Source: Coemansia sp. RSA 487 (taxonomy: Eukaryota; Kickxellomycota; Kickxellomycetes; Kickxellales; Kickxellaceae). Taken from it: a stretch of DNA of 64,000 bases. The translations under genes and the position numbers were made by a program. Below the pieces are notes generated by a model, which was not told the DNA's origin, made no database searches, and worked only from the letters and a program-made list of their open reading frames with translations. The stretch is from NCBI GenBank assembly GCA_027577595.1, contig JANBRJ010000011.1:186001-250000 (forward strand), read 5' to 3'. Positions 1-9,767 of this stretch are shown one piece after another (within the stretch, counting starts at the first letter, position 1; every line of letters begins with the position of its first letter).

Positions 1-175
1 GGGCGTTTAGCTTGGTGTTTTGCACAAAAAGTAAGCAGCGAATCCGAAATATCATAGCTTCAAGCTTGGCTGGTCAATCAAAGCAGGCGAAGAAAAGCAG
101 TTGTTGTTAAGCAATTTGGTTTCCCTCTCTTCCATCCTTCAAATATATATTTTTTGAACTATCTTTTTAGCCAAG

Positions 176-1442
176 ATGGTGAGTTTTTCAGTGAAGAATC
201 GCGCAGTGTTGTATACGGAGAGAGAGGAGAGGAAGTGCGAGACAGATACGGGATGGGCGACATGGAGAGATAATAAAATGATGAAGGATGGATGCGAGCA
301 AGGATGGATGCGAATAAAGGCGTTTCAAACGTCATCGGATGCGCGATTGCAGTAGGATTCGTTATGGTGGCGCTTTTTATTGTGGGAAAAATTCGCATTT
401 CTGAATTTGCGAACCAAATTCATTTATCGAACGTAGGGCTTTGTTTTTTGCCCCCCCCCACAAAGGCCGAACAACATGCAAAAATAACGAATGTACAATT
501 GCTCGCGGTCATTATGATGCGCTTCAAATTGAGAAATGCAGGCTCCTCTCTTCTCTCTCTATATATACACCATGAAAATAAGCCCGAGAAAAGGCTGAAT
601 TCGCTACATTTATGCAATGGGTGGCTCTAAACGAAGGAAATACACATACTAATCTATCAACCACCTTGTTCAAATTTGCCCTTCTTTTTTGTTTGGCATG
701 TGCCTTGTATGGAAACTCTCGCGCGATAACGTTGTTTCTTTACCCTCGACTCATACATATTGGACTATCTGTGCAAAATACGATAACGTCGGCTCTAAAA
801 TCAATTCGTTTGGTCCGCCTGTTCTGTGTTAACCCTCCTTGGCTCGTTTACTGATGCTGCAAAAACATGCTAATGGCATGTTGGAATTCTACGGCGCACC
901 TGTAGTCTGCTGAGAAGTCCACTGCAAAGCCCTCCGACTGCATGCGCGAGCTGAAGATCGAGAAGCTCGTTATCAACGTCTCGGTTGGTGAGTCTGGCGA
1001 TCGTCTGACCCGTGCCCGCAAGGTGCTTGAGGAGCTCAGCGGTCAGTCGCCAATTGACTCCAAGGCACGCTACACGGTCCGTACCTTCGGTATCCGCCGT
1101 AACGAAAAGATTGCCACCCACGTCACCGTCCGCGGCCCCAAGGCCGAGGAGATCCTCGAGCGCGGCCTGAAGGTCAAGGAGTACGAGCTTCTTGCGCGCA
1201 ACTTCTCTGCCACTGGTAACTTTGGTTTCGGTATTGAGGAGCACATTGATCTTGGCATCAAGTACGATCCCGGAATCGGTATTTTTGGTATGGACTTTTA
1301 CGTTGTCATGGGCCGTCCTGGCTTCCGCATTGCTCGTCGCAAGCACTGCCACAGCCGCGTTGGTGCCCCCCACCGCATCTCGAAGGAGGAGACCATTGAG
1401 TGGTACAAGAAGAAGTTCGACGGTGCTATCCGCTTCAAGTAA
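176..1442 (+). CDS. RPL11: 60S ribosomal protein uL5 (RPL11), two exons
   Basis: Cytosolic large-subunit protein uL5, which sits near 5S rRNA in the central protuberance. The exons are the ATG alone at 176-178 and 906-1442, giving a 179-residue product that starts [20 protein letters not shown]. The intron has a GTGAGT donor directly after the ATG and a TGTAG acceptor ending at 905. The body carries the family hallmarks: [19 protein letters not shown] near the N terminus, [13 protein letters not shown], the central glycine-rich [10 protein letters not shown] and [14 protein letters not shown]. Length matches fungal RPL11 (about 174-180 residues). A split right after the start codon is common in fungal ribosomal protein genes. 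An AATAAA signal follows about 110 bp after the stop. The family call is essentially certain; the first exon is inferred from frame and splice signals. Confidence 0.95.
179..905 (+). other. Long first intron of RPL11
   Basis: A 727-nt intron between the RPL11 start codon and the rest of the gene, much longer than most introns in this window (104 to 594 nt). It contains C-box-like strings (ATGATGA at 278-284 and ATGATGC near 513) and downstream CTGA strings, so it could host a box C/D snoRNA. No convincing terminal stem brackets either pair, so I do not call one. Confidence 0.8.
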
Positions 1443-1754
1443 TTTGTTGAGCCTTACAGAACTACTCTCTTTGTCATCTTGTTTTTTCTCTATAGCTTCG
1501 GAAGCCTTCCACACACACCCCACTTTCTTTGTTTAGCGAGTGTGCTCCAATAAAACTGTTGTCTATTATGCTTGCTACACTTTTTTTGTTTATTTGCAAA
1601 ATCGGGCTGGTCCATAATTAGTCGCCATTGGGAGAGTTCTAAAGCTCTCATTTCCTTTTGGTGGAAGGCAAACACACTTCTCGCTCAATTGTATCTTCCA
1701 CTACGCTGCCTTGTCCAAGCCCTTTATCTTTTTTAATGCTCATTGAGACCAAAC
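1443..1754. other. Intergenic: RPL11 3' end and dolichyldiphosphatase promoter
   Basis: 312 bp between two genes on the same strand. It holds the RPL11 poly(A) signal and T-rich sequence; no further gene was seen. Confidence 0.6.
1549..1554 (+). promoter_or_regulatory. Poly(A) signal of RPL11
   Basis: A canonical AATAAA lies about 107 bp downstream of the RPL11 stop codon and is followed by T-rich DNA. Confidence 0.5.
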
Positions 1755-2441
1755 ATGGATACAGGAGGAGGTCGTCATGGCATTCTAGCGAGCAGTCAAA
1801 ACGAGTTAAAATCGCTTGGTCTCACACATTTTCAATACCAGGGTGGCGACCATATTGGAATGATTCTTGCGCTTGCTAGCCTGATCCCAATATTTCTGGT
1901 TGTAATGGAGGTGACGATTGTGCTAAGTCGGCGTGAGGTTGCTGGGATTCTTTTGATTGCTGGACAGCTAGCGAACGAAGGGTTTAACCTTGTTCTTAAG
2001 GAAATCGTCCAGCAGGAGCGACCACATATGCACTTGGGCGATGGATACGGAATGCCATCCAGCCACTCGCAGTTTATGACATTCTTCGTAACTTTTACGG
2101 TGGTGTACCTCGAGACACACATAACAACCAACGCGATACACAAGCGCGCTGTTCAAGCCGGAGCTATAGCCTTAGGGTTGCTGGTAATGGTCTCACGTGT
2201 CTACTTAGGTTACCATACCACTCTCCAGGTCATTGCGGGCGGGATCGTTGGCATTTGCAGCGGATGCGTTTGGCTTTGGCTTGTTGAGCGAGCTATTTAC
2301 GCCAGCAAATTTGTGGACATTGTGTTGGACTGGCCAGTATGCAAATGGTTGCTGATACGCGATTCTCGCAATGTGCAAGACATCGCGTTGGCCGAATACA
2401 AACTGTCACGGCATGCCGCGAGTAGTTTCAAAACAAAATAG
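1755..2441 (+). CDS. CAX4: Dolichyldiphosphatase (CAX4/DOLPP1)
   Basis: An endoplasmic-reticulum PAP2-superfamily phosphatase. It recycles dolichyl diphosphate, released after N-glycan transfer, to dolichyl phosphate. The 228-residue protein begins MDTGGGRHGILASSQ. The PAP2 signature is visible as KEIVQQERP (K-x6-RP), YGMPSSHSQFM (PSxH) and SRVYLGYHTTLQV (SR-x5-H). The Q where PAP2 lipid phosphatases usually carry D is, from memory, also seen in DOLPP1/CAX4. About four hydrophobic membrane segments are evident. The open frame extends upstream to a TTG, but the ATG at 1755 is the first ATG. The 3' end converges on RFC3 with only 79 bp between stop codons. It looks intronless and complete. Confidence 0.88.
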   Translation: MDTGGGRHGILASSQNELKSLGLTHFQYQGGDHIGMILALASLIPIFLVVMEVTIVLSRREVAGILLIAGQLANEGFNLVLKEIVQQERPHMHLGDGYGMPSSHSQFMTFFVTFTVVYLETHITTNAIHKRAVQAGAIALGLLVMVSRVYLGYHTTLQVIAGGIVGICSGCVWLWLVERAIYASKFVDIVLDWPVCKWLLIRDSRNVQDIALAEYKLSRHAASSFKTK

Positions 2442-2520
2442 CTTGTTCTGTTATTAACCGTCACTAGCTGGTTTCTACCAAAGAAAAAAACTGTTTTGCT
2501 AATATTAAAAATAAGAAACA

Positions 2521-3582
2521 CTAGTTTCCAGCCAGCTCGACGCCAATCTTGAAAACGGCAACTAGTGCCGAAAGTTGTATTTTTTCAGTAGACCCAACCG
2601 ACATGTTATACTCGATCTCTGCAAGTTTCTCAAGCAGATGGATTCGGGTAGCAGGAGGGAATCCAATGTTGTTGACATAGGGCGTAAGCTCCGAAATAAT
2701 ATCCTGGAGAGCAAGGCCCTTGTCGCGCTTCAACGCTGCGGTGTTTGAGAGTGCAATATGGAACTCGTCGTTGAGCATCCAATCGACAATGCGCTTGATG
2801 TCGTCGGGGCTGGGCTGGCCAGTGCAAATGTACACTTCTTCGCTGTCAATGCGCGAGAAAGCCGCACTGCATGCCTGAAGGACATTCAAAACCCGGCGCA
2901 TGTCGCCTCCAGAAAGCTTGATAAGCGCGTTCTTGCCATCCTCTGAGATGTTCACGTCCTCGCGCTCGACGATCATGTCGAGCCGGCTGTTAATGTCGGA
3001 CAGCTTGAGCGGCGAAAAGCGGAACCGCGTGCAACGCGACTGGACAGCGGGGATAATCTTGCTGACATAGTTGCAAATTATGCAGAAGCGTACGTTCTTT
3101 GTGTATTTTTCGATGACCCTGCGCAGCGCTGCTTGTGCCGGTGAAGTCATCGCGTCCGCCTCGTCCAAGATAACAAGCTTCAGGCCCGTGCTGAACACAG
3201 TGCGTGTGCTAGAAAATGTCTTGATTTGGTCGCGGATCACGTCGATTCCACGATCGTCTGACGCGTTGAGCTCGAGCACCATGCTTCCAAGGTTTTTGCC
3301 GTAGAGCTTCCGCGCAATTGCCAGAATGGTTGTTGTTTTTCCAGTTCCTGGCGGGCCGTAGAAAAGGAGATGCGGCAGCTTTCCGTCATCAACAAACCGC
3401 TGGAGCGTGTCAACGATGTCACTCTGCGACACAAGTTCGTCAAGCGACTGTGGACGGTACTTTTCTACCCAGGGAAGGTTGTCTCCGCTCTTTTCCACTT
3501 GAACGTCAGCCTGTTTCCCTTTGCCAGCAGAGCTCATTCCTTGCTTCTTTGGAGAAGTGTCAACATCCATTACCTCGACCAT
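2521..3582 (-). CDS. RFC3: Replication factor C subunit 3 (clamp loader; human RFC5)
   Basis: AAA+ ATPase subunit of the RFC clamp loader, which opens PCNA and places it on primer-template junctions. The product is 353 residues and starts MVEVMDVDTSPKKQ. Visible landmarks are NLPWVEKYRP, the Walker A GPPGTGKTT, VLELNASDDRGID, the Walker B-like ILDEADAMT, and SRCTRFRF (the RFC sensor/arginine-finger SRC box), followed by the RFC C-terminal collar region. It matches Saccharomyces Rfc3 in order and spacing; the N-terminal ~25 residues before NLPW are polar and less conserved. The frame continues upstream to a TTG, but ATG at 3582 is the first ATG. No intron is needed. Confidence 0.93.
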   Translation of the reverse strand: MVEVMDVDTSPKKQGMSSAGKGKQADVQVEKSGDNLPWVEKYRPQSLDELVSQSDIVDTLQRFVDDGKLPHLLFYGPPGTGKTTTILAIARKLYGKNLGSMVLELNASDDRGIDVIRDQIKTFSSTRTVFSTGLKLVILDEADAMTSPAQAALRRVIEKYTKNVRFCIICNYVSKIIPAVQSRCTRFRFSPLKLSDINSRLDMIVEREDVNISEDGKNALIKLSGGDMRRVLNVLQACSAAFSRIDSEEVYICTGQPSPDDIKRIVDWMLNDEFHIALSNTAALKRDKGLALQDIISELTPYVNNIGFPPATRIHLLEKLAEIEYNMSVGSTEKIQLSALVAVFKIGVELAGN

Positions 3583-3865
3583 TTTGCTTAAAGCAAAGCT
3601 ATTATGAATTTGACTAAAGAACAAGGAAAATGAAAAGCAATAAGCAAATTGAAGAAAAAATAAGAAACAAAGAACAGCATCATTAAATTTCAGCCAGTTT
3701 TGTTTGCCTTGCTCGAAGCTTTAAAGCTGCGTAGGATATTTTAAGGTAAATAGTCATGATTTTTTGATTTGATCGACGTCACAACCAGCTCGTGTTTATT
3801 GTGGGTTGCTCTCTCGTCTCTTTTCTTTTGGGTGTCTATTTCTTCTGCTTTTTGGAGACTGCCGC

Positions 3866-4339
3866 ATGCCGTTCTCATATGAGAATATTGTGAGCATCAT
3901 CTCTATGAATTCATACACTGGAAATGTGCATACTTTCTCTTTGAAAATAATCTCACTAAGCTTGATGGAAATGATCAAGCTTGTAAAGATTCTATCTAAT
4001 ATGACGGCTTTAACATGTTCTTTCGAAGGGTTTAATTTGGAAACTAGCGGCTGCCTGAGAAAAACAATTATAGATAATCCTTGCGCAAAGCACTATCCAC
4101 TACACCGTTGCCTAAAGTATTTTACCACTACAAATACTCAACCTGTCCCAGTACTACTTACGGTGACATCAGCGATTGCGCCTGTCGGTTTCTGTCTTAA
4201 CTTTATCCGTACAAGTATACCACGGATGGCTCTAGGTGTGCTACGACGCGAAATAACTGGTGCTATTGCGGGTGGTTTATACAGTGAATGCGCTAAAAAG
4301 ATACAGAATGTATGTAAGATTAGATTCGGCCCTGTTTAA
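3866..4339 (+). pseudogene. C-terminal fragment of an F-box-like family member
   Basis: An open frame of 157 residues whose whole length aligns, by eye, with roughly the last 130-140 residues of the 564-residue neighbour starting at 4526. Matching blocks are NIVSIISMN versus NIVDIASEN, LVKILSNMTALTC versus LIKLLPNMTKLTC, YPLHRCLKYF versus YPLSHRFRYW, and the tail ITGAIAGGLYSECAKKIQNV versus IRNAIEGGQYDRHIDKIQRL. The N-terminal four fifths of the protein are missing, so this is most simply a truncated tandem duplicate. The ATG at 3866 falls at the start of the homology, so a short C-terminal-only protein is possible. Similarity is moderate, so the duplication is not recent. Confidence 0.65.
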
Positions 4340-4525
4340 TAGTATCTATCTATATTCAGCCATCCCCCTATCACCCACTAGCCAGAAACATAATCAGAAA
4401 CCAACATATATATAATACATTTAAAAATACAGACTAGTTTGCTAATTTTCTTTCTATTTCCTATATTCTTGCAGTTCTTCATTTTCATTACTTGCTCATA
4501 TCAACTATTTGTTTATTTTGTCACC

Positions 4526-6220
4526 ATGGCTGCTATTTCTACCTTTCAGTGTCTACCGTTGCATATCGCCGAGGCGATTGCTAGCTATTGTATTTCCACG
4601 AGATTAGAAATCAAGGATATTTTAGATACATTTTATAAAAGTAAGCATGTATGGACCATACTGTACAACGTCAGTCGCTCATGGCGTGAGCTTGCTCTTA
4701 AGTACTTTCTCAGCGAAATTACCATAGACATATCGGTAACCAAAGAGAAAGAAATACTTGAATTTCCTTGCTTACCAGAAGATATTAAGCTAGACGTTGT
4801 ACACTACGGCTATATTAAACGAGTCGATATCGAAGTATCGGACTATGAAGCGCTACAATATACGGACGCCCTCAAAGATCTTTCGTCTGCTTGGCCTAAA
4901 GACTTAGTATTTCCTTCAGCACGCCAACTGTACGTTGAGCTGTCTCGTTTGTTTTACCAAAATTTTGACAAAGACAGTACCATCAATAATGAACTACTCG
5001 ATTGGATATCTCAGCGCATACAAACGTCGTTTCCAAAGCTTCAAAAAGTCATTCTCAACGGTTGTGTAATTGAGGCTATGCGAGCAATGTGGTCATCTGA
5101 CAATGAGTGGAGGGTTGATGGATTTTTATCGACAATATTTGGCAAAGCAACATCATTCTATATCAGCACAGATATAAATATGCTCAACCTAGTCTGCAGT
5201 CCTTCAGTCGTGCAAAATGGCACAGGACTTACATCTATAGGATGCTCTTTTACTAGCAAGTACGAGCTTTTCCTTCGCATAATTGAAAAGTCTTCATCTA
5301 TCCTGGAGTCGCTAGAGTTTGAAGACGACTCTTTACTAAACATTAGATCACTTATATTTGACGAGGACTATCAGCCGATAGTGTACCCAAGGCTACAAAG
5401 GCTCGATTTTAGCAACAAAACTGGCTCTATGCTCGACGAAAGACTTCGAGTTGAAAAACCTATAGCACCGTTTCCAGTGTTGCGACATCTGAAGTGGAAT
5501 TCAATGTATGTATTCGAGGACGACGCGTTGTTTCGTGGAAACAGTGACACTCTGGAATATATGTATATTGTAGTTGATACCAATCTTGTCGACATCTTGC
5601 AAAGGCACAAGGTGTTTTGTGATGGCAGATATTCGCAGCTGTGTAATGTTTCCGTTGGTATGGCTGAAGCCAATGACACCCGTCCACTGGACACCGATGT
5701 GTTCCTAGCATTTGCTCTTAGAACCATCGTTCCAACAACCAAGGCTTTGACACTTGATTTGTTTGATATGTTTAATATTGTCGACATCGCTTCTGAAAAC
5801 CAGCATTTGAGAAATATCCAGGACCTCAATCTCTCAGGATACATAGGATCGATGCGGGAACTGATTGCACTTATAAAGCTCTTGCCGAATATGACAAAAC
5901 TTACATGTAATCCAGAAGCAATACATTTAGACCCTGATAGCATACAGTTAAGTGATCTTATCGACAACCTTTACACAGAGTATTACCCTCTAAGTCATCG
6001 CTTCAGATACTGGGAGGTGTTAGTAGATTCTAGGCAACAGGTAGATCATGCGGCAACGTCAGCATTGACATTTGCCATACTGTGCACCAATTTTGTGTTG
6101 GCGTACATTCCACTGGGATATAGAGAGGAGTTTGGACAGTACATAAGAAATGCCATTGAGGGCGGACAATACGACAGACATATCGACAAGATACAGCGCC
6201 TCTTTCGAATCTTGTACTGA
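4526..6220 (+). CDS. F-box-like protein of an expanded fungal family
   Basis: A 564-residue protein starting MAAISTFQCLPLHIAEAIAS at an ATG with a good context (CACCATGG). The first ~60 residues read like an F-box (FQCLPLHIAEAIASYC, then a W-x3-L motif in SRSWRELAL). The rest is a run of irregular leucine-rich units, for example LDFSNKTGSMLDERL and DLNLSGYIGSMRELI. DDALFRGNSDTLEYM and LIALIKLLPNMTKL are motifs I associate with a large lineage-specific family in Coemansia-type fungi. F-box proteins usually act as substrate receptors of SCF ubiquitin ligases; that role here is inference. Codon use is more AT-rich than in the flanking housekeeping genes. A truncated paralog lies just upstream on the same strand. 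Confidence 0.7.
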   Translation: MAAISTFQCLPLHIAEAIASYCISTRLEIKDILDTFYKSKHVWTILYNVSRSWRELALKYFLSEITIDISVTKEKEILEFPCLPEDIKLDVVHYGYIKRVDIEVSDYEALQYTDALKDLSSAWPKDLVFPSARQLYVELSRLFYQNFDKDSTINNELLDWISQRIQTSFPKLQKVILNGCVIEAMRAMWSSDNEWRVDGFLSTIFGKATSFYISTDINMLNLVCSPSVVQNGTGLTSIGCSFTSKYELFLRIIEKSSSILESLEFEDDSLLNIRSLIFDEDYQPIVYPRLQRLDFSNKTGSMLDERLRVEKPIAPFPVLRHLKWNSMYVFEDDALFRGNSDTLEYMYIVVDTNLVDILQRHKVFCDGRYSQLCNVSVGMAEANDTRPLDTDVFLAFALRTIVPTTKALTLDLFDMFNIVDIASENQHLRNIQDLNLSGYIGSMRELIALIKLLPNMTKLTCNPEAIHLDPDSIQLSDLIDNLYTEYYPLSHRFRYWEVLVDSRQQVDHAATSALTFAILCTNFVLAYIPLGYREEFGQYIRNAIEGGQYDRHIDKIQRLFRILY

Positions 6221-6674
6221 CATCACAGCTATTTAGCCGCAAGAAGCGAGCAAGGTTCTTTCCGCTTGCCAAGGCGAGGACGCTGGACCCATGCAGTGAC
6301 AGCTCCCTGGTACATCCATTTCTCTGTACTTGCGTGAATATTCTTTTCCACTTTCTTAAAACATGGAGGCACCAAATGCTTATTTTACGCTGCTCATTTA
6401 TAAATCCTAATCAAATCGTCAACCCCGATCACATTGAAATAATTAGTGCAATGTAATCAAGTAATTTTTATACTAGCATGGATGAGCCAGCATTGGAAAA
6501 AAATTATTTTGTCAAAGTAAAAAAAATAACCAGGACAATTCCCTTCCCTTTTTGTTTCATACTTTCTTTGTGTCTCGTCATTTTTCTTTATTATTTTCCT
6601 TGACACGCTTGATACGTATACCAACGCATACTAGCCAGCCAGCCAGCCAGCCAGCCAGTACACGAATAAAAGCT
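6221..6674. other. Intergenic: DBP10 promoter and leader
   Basis: 454 bp, AT-rich, with a CT-rich stretch near 6540-6600 and a (AGCC)n microsatellite just before the DBP10 start. No gene seen. Confidence 0.6.
6633..6658. repeat. (AGCC)n tetranucleotide microsatellite
   Basis: About six and a half copies of AGCC ending 16 bp before the DBP10 ATG, so probably within its 5' leader. Confidence 0.85.
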
Positions 6675-9572
6675 ATGGTAGGTGTCAAAACAACAGGTGC
6701 TGGCGCGAAAGGAAGCGATTCTGACAGCGATGTTGAGTTTGACCTGACATCCTCGCTTATTCCTCAAGCAAGCAACCATGTACAGCCAAAGAATATTGCA
6801 AAGACCAGCCAAAAACAAGCACCCAACGCGTCAGAACTACCAGATGGTGCAAGCGATTCCGATATTTCTGAAGACGAAAATGACGGAGGTGACGATAGCG
6901 AGACCGAGATGATCCGCCAGTCAGTGCAGGCGCATAACCGCAAGAAGAAGAAGTCTGGCGGATTCCAGTCAATGGGACTGCATCCACCGCTTTTCCGGGC
7001 CATCATAAAGAAGGGATTCAAGGTCCCGACGCCGATCCAACGACGGACAATTCCAGTGATAATGCAAGGAAGAGATGTGGTCGGAATGGCGCGAACCGGT
7101 TCAGGAAAGACAGCAGCGTTTTTGATTCCCATGATCAACCGGTTGAAAGCGCACTCGGCTAAGGTCGGTGTTCGCGCTATTCTCTTGGCACCAAGCAGAG
7201 AGCTTGCGTTGCAGACACACAAGGTCGCCAAGGAGCTTGTAAAGTTCACAGACCTGCGGGCTGTTCCTATCGTTGGTGGTGACAGTCTTGAGGACCAGTT
7301 CGGTATTATAGCGTCCAACCCGGACATTATCGTTGCTACGCCTGGACGACTCCTCCACCTGGTGGTGGAGATGAGTCTCGATTTGTCCACTGTTGAGTAC
7401 ATTGTCTTTGACGAGGCAGACAGACTCTTTGAGCTTGGATTCTCGGTCCAGCTGCACGAAATATTGGCACGGCTTTCAGCCAACAGACAAACGCTCCTGT
7501 TCTCTGCTACGCTGCCTGGCACGCTGGTTGATTTTGCCAAGGCTGGGCTCCACGATCCAGAGCTGATTCGCCTCGATGTGGAATCCAAAGTGTCTCAGGA
7601 CCTGGAGATGGCCTTTTTCCATCTCAAGCAGGAGGAAAAGGACGCAGCGCTGATATACTTGCTTAAAAACGTAATTCGCGCTCCAGTTGATACCGACAAG
7701 TCGATCAAGACCCGCGGGTGGCGGCAGTTCAGCGGCAGTGAGTCCGACAAGAAGAGTAAGAAAAAGGGCAACCAGGAAGATTCCGACAAGAAGGCTTCTG
7801 CTTGCCAAACAATCGTATTTGTATCGACAAAGCACCACGTCGAGTATCTCAATGCGCTTCTGACTGAGGCTGGGTTTTCGGTGTCGCATATCTACGGATC
7901 GCTTGACCAGTCCATGCGCAAGATCCAGATCTCTCGGTTTTCCTCTGGCAAATCAAACGTGCTGATCGTGACAGACGTGGCAGCCCGTGGTATCGATATC
8001 CCTATCCTGGAGAATGTGATCAACTATGATTTTGTCGATTCCAGCAAAGTGTTCATCCATCGTGTCGGTCGTGTTGCGCGTGCTGGGCGCCGCGGGTGGG
8101 CATACTCTTTGACAACCGCCGAGGAGCTGCCGTTTGTCTTGGATTTGCAGCTGTTCTTGGGACGGCCGCTGCATCTTGGCTCGTCAGTCTATAAAGGCAA
8201 CGGAAAGACGCCCAATTATACTAAGGAGATCGTCTTTGGGCGGTTCCCGCTGGAGCTTATCGAGACAGAAAAGGAATGGGTCATTGCAGCAGTTGCAAAC
8301 GATATCACCATTGAGGGGATGCAGCAGACGGCAGTAAACGGAAGCAAGCTTTACAGGAAGAGCAAACAGATGGCCGCAAAGGAGAGCTACAAGCGCGCCA
8401 AGGAGGTCCAGCTAGCCAGCTCTTTCTCCGAGCCCCACATACTGCTTTTAGATCGGGTCGAGCCGGAAGAGCGTCAGCGCATGGATATGCTGCGCGATCT
8501 TTCAGGATTCCGACCAAACGAGACGATTTTCGAGATAGGAAAGCGCGGCATCAAGCACACGACTACCGCTAGTTTGATCATGCAGAACTACCGCTTGTCC
8601 TCTGGCCGCTACATTGAAAACACTAAAAGGGCTCGTAGCCAGGCAGCCGACCCAATGGCCCGGTTCGACGGTGGTGATTCGGATAACGACGTGGATATGG
8701 CGAGCGACGAGCCCAGTGCCCAGGACAGGAAGAAAACCAATGCCCTGCTCAATCCATTGGCCAACACTAGCGCATATCGTGACAACGACTTTTATATCTC
8801 GTACACCAAAACCGACAGCAACACGGAGCGCGGATACGCGATGACCACTGGCGGATCGTTTGCAGAAAAGGCACAGGGTGCAATTCTGGCGCTGAACGGA
8901 GACGAGAATGAAACGCTCCTGTCGATGCAGCACGCCAAACAGTCGAAGAATGCGCTTCGCTGGGACTCAAAGAAGAAGAACTTTGTGCGCGGCAACGGTG
9001 TTGGTGCAGACAACAAGAAGCTGATCAAGACAGAGAGCGGTACGTTCCTCCCTGCAACATACAAGGCCGGAACATTCAGGGATTGGCAGGACAAGACGAA
9101 GACCAGCATTCCACGCGTAGGCGAGCAAGAGATGATGAATGCAGCCAGCAAGGCAGCAGTCGGAAAGTATGCAACAGGTCGGTTCCAGCATACAAAGGTC
9201 ACCGAGGCTAAGCCACTGGATCCGCTTTCATTCGACTATGAGAGAAAGCTGAATAAACGGAAGCAGGGTGAAGAAGGTGGTGGCGATGATGGCGAGAAAT
9301 ACAAGGGCACTGTGGTGTTCAATGACGACAACTCCTCGGCTAACAAGGGTGGCAGGCAGCAACCGGGGAAGAACGCTAAGGGCGGAAACAAGAAAAGGAA
9401 AGGCTCTGCTGGTGACAGCGGCAAGAAGAGGATGCCTGCAAAGAGCGAGCTCCGGTCCAAGGACCAGATCCGTAAGAACCGCATCATCAAGGAGCGGCGG
9501 ATTGAAAAGACTGGACGTCATGACAAGAAGAGTGCCGGAGGCAAGGGCAGGGGCAAGGGCAAGCGCAGATAA
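6675..9572 (+). CDS. DBP10: ATP-dependent RNA helicase DBP10 (DDX54)
   Basis: DEAD-box helicase of nucleolar 60S ribosome assembly. The 965-residue product begins MVGVKTTGAGAKGSDSDSD. An acidic N-terminal region precedes the core: Q motif GFKVPTPIQRR, motif I ARTGSGKT (about residue 140), DEAD (about 246), SAT in LFSATLP (about 276), and motif VI HRVGRVARAG (about 465). HRVGRVARAG rather than HRIGRTGRAG is characteristic of the Dbp10 branch. A lysine/serine-rich acidic insert separates the two RecA lobes, and the C-terminal third ends in a very basic K/R/G tail typical of nucleolar helicases. The frame runs upstream to a TTG; ATG at 6675 matches the expected family N terminus. No intron seen. 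Confidence 0.95.
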   Translation: MVGVKTTGAGAKGSDSDSDVEFDLTSSLIPQASNHVQPKNIAKTSQKQAPNASELPDGASDSDISEDENDGGDDSETEMIRQSVQAHNRKKKKSGGFQSMGLHPPLFRAIIKKGFKVPTPIQRRTIPVIMQGRDVVGMARTGSGKTAAFLIPMINRLKAHSAKVGVRAILLAPSRELALQTHKVAKELVKFTDLRAVPIVGGDSLEDQFGIIASNPDIIVATPGRLLHLVVEMSLDLSTVEYIVFDEADRLFELGFSVQLHEILARLSANRQTLLFSATLPGTLVDFAKAGLHDPELIRLDVESKVSQDLEMAFFHLKQEEKDAALIYLLKNVIRAPVDTDKSIKTRGWRQFSGSESDKKSKKKGNQEDSDKKASACQTIVFVSTKHHVEYLNALLTEAGFSVSHIYGSLDQSMRKIQISRFSSGKSNVLIVTDVAARGIDIPILENVINYDFVDSSKVFIHRVGRVARAGRRGWAYSLTTAEELPFVLDLQLFLGRPLHLGSSVYKGNGKTPNYTKEIVFGRFPLELIETEKEWVIAAVANDITIEGMQQTAVNGSKLYRKSKQMAAKESYKRAKEVQLASSFSEPHILLLDRVEPEERQRMDMLRDLSGFRPNETIFEIGKRGIKHTTTASLIMQNYRLSSGRYIENTKRARSQAADPMARFDGGDSDNDVDMASDEPSAQDRKKTNALLNPLANTSAYRDNDFYISYTKTDSNTERGYAMTTGGSFAEKAQGAILALNGDENETLLSMQHAKQSKNALRWDSKKKNFVRGNGVGADNKKLIKTESGTFLPATYKAGTFRDWQDKTKTSIPRVGEQEMMNAASKAAVGKYATGRFQHTKVTEAKPLDPLSFDYERKLNKRKQGEEGGGDDGEKYKGTVVFNDDNSSANKGGRQQPGKNAKGGNKKRKGSAGDSGKKRMPAKSELRSKDQIRKNRIIKERRIEKTGRHDKKSAGGKGRGKGKRR

Positions 9573-9767
9573 AGAAAGGGCGCTGGTTCCAAATTTTGCT
9601 TTGCTATGCTTTTTTTTCACTTGCCAGGCGATAATATCTTCCCGAATATAATTGTAGAGCCACTTCATGGACCAAAAATTTTGAAGCTGCATTGATGATA
9701 AAATGGAAAACTAAGAGATATTGAATGGTAAGGCTAGAGCTAAAGGAATAATAAAAGAAGCGAGGGG

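Noticed and set aside
6552-6674. N-terminal extension of DBP10 (and similar ones on RFC3, the methyltransferase and S28 genes)
   Set aside because: These extensions begin at TTG or GTG codons and lack family similarity; the first ATG gives the expected protein.
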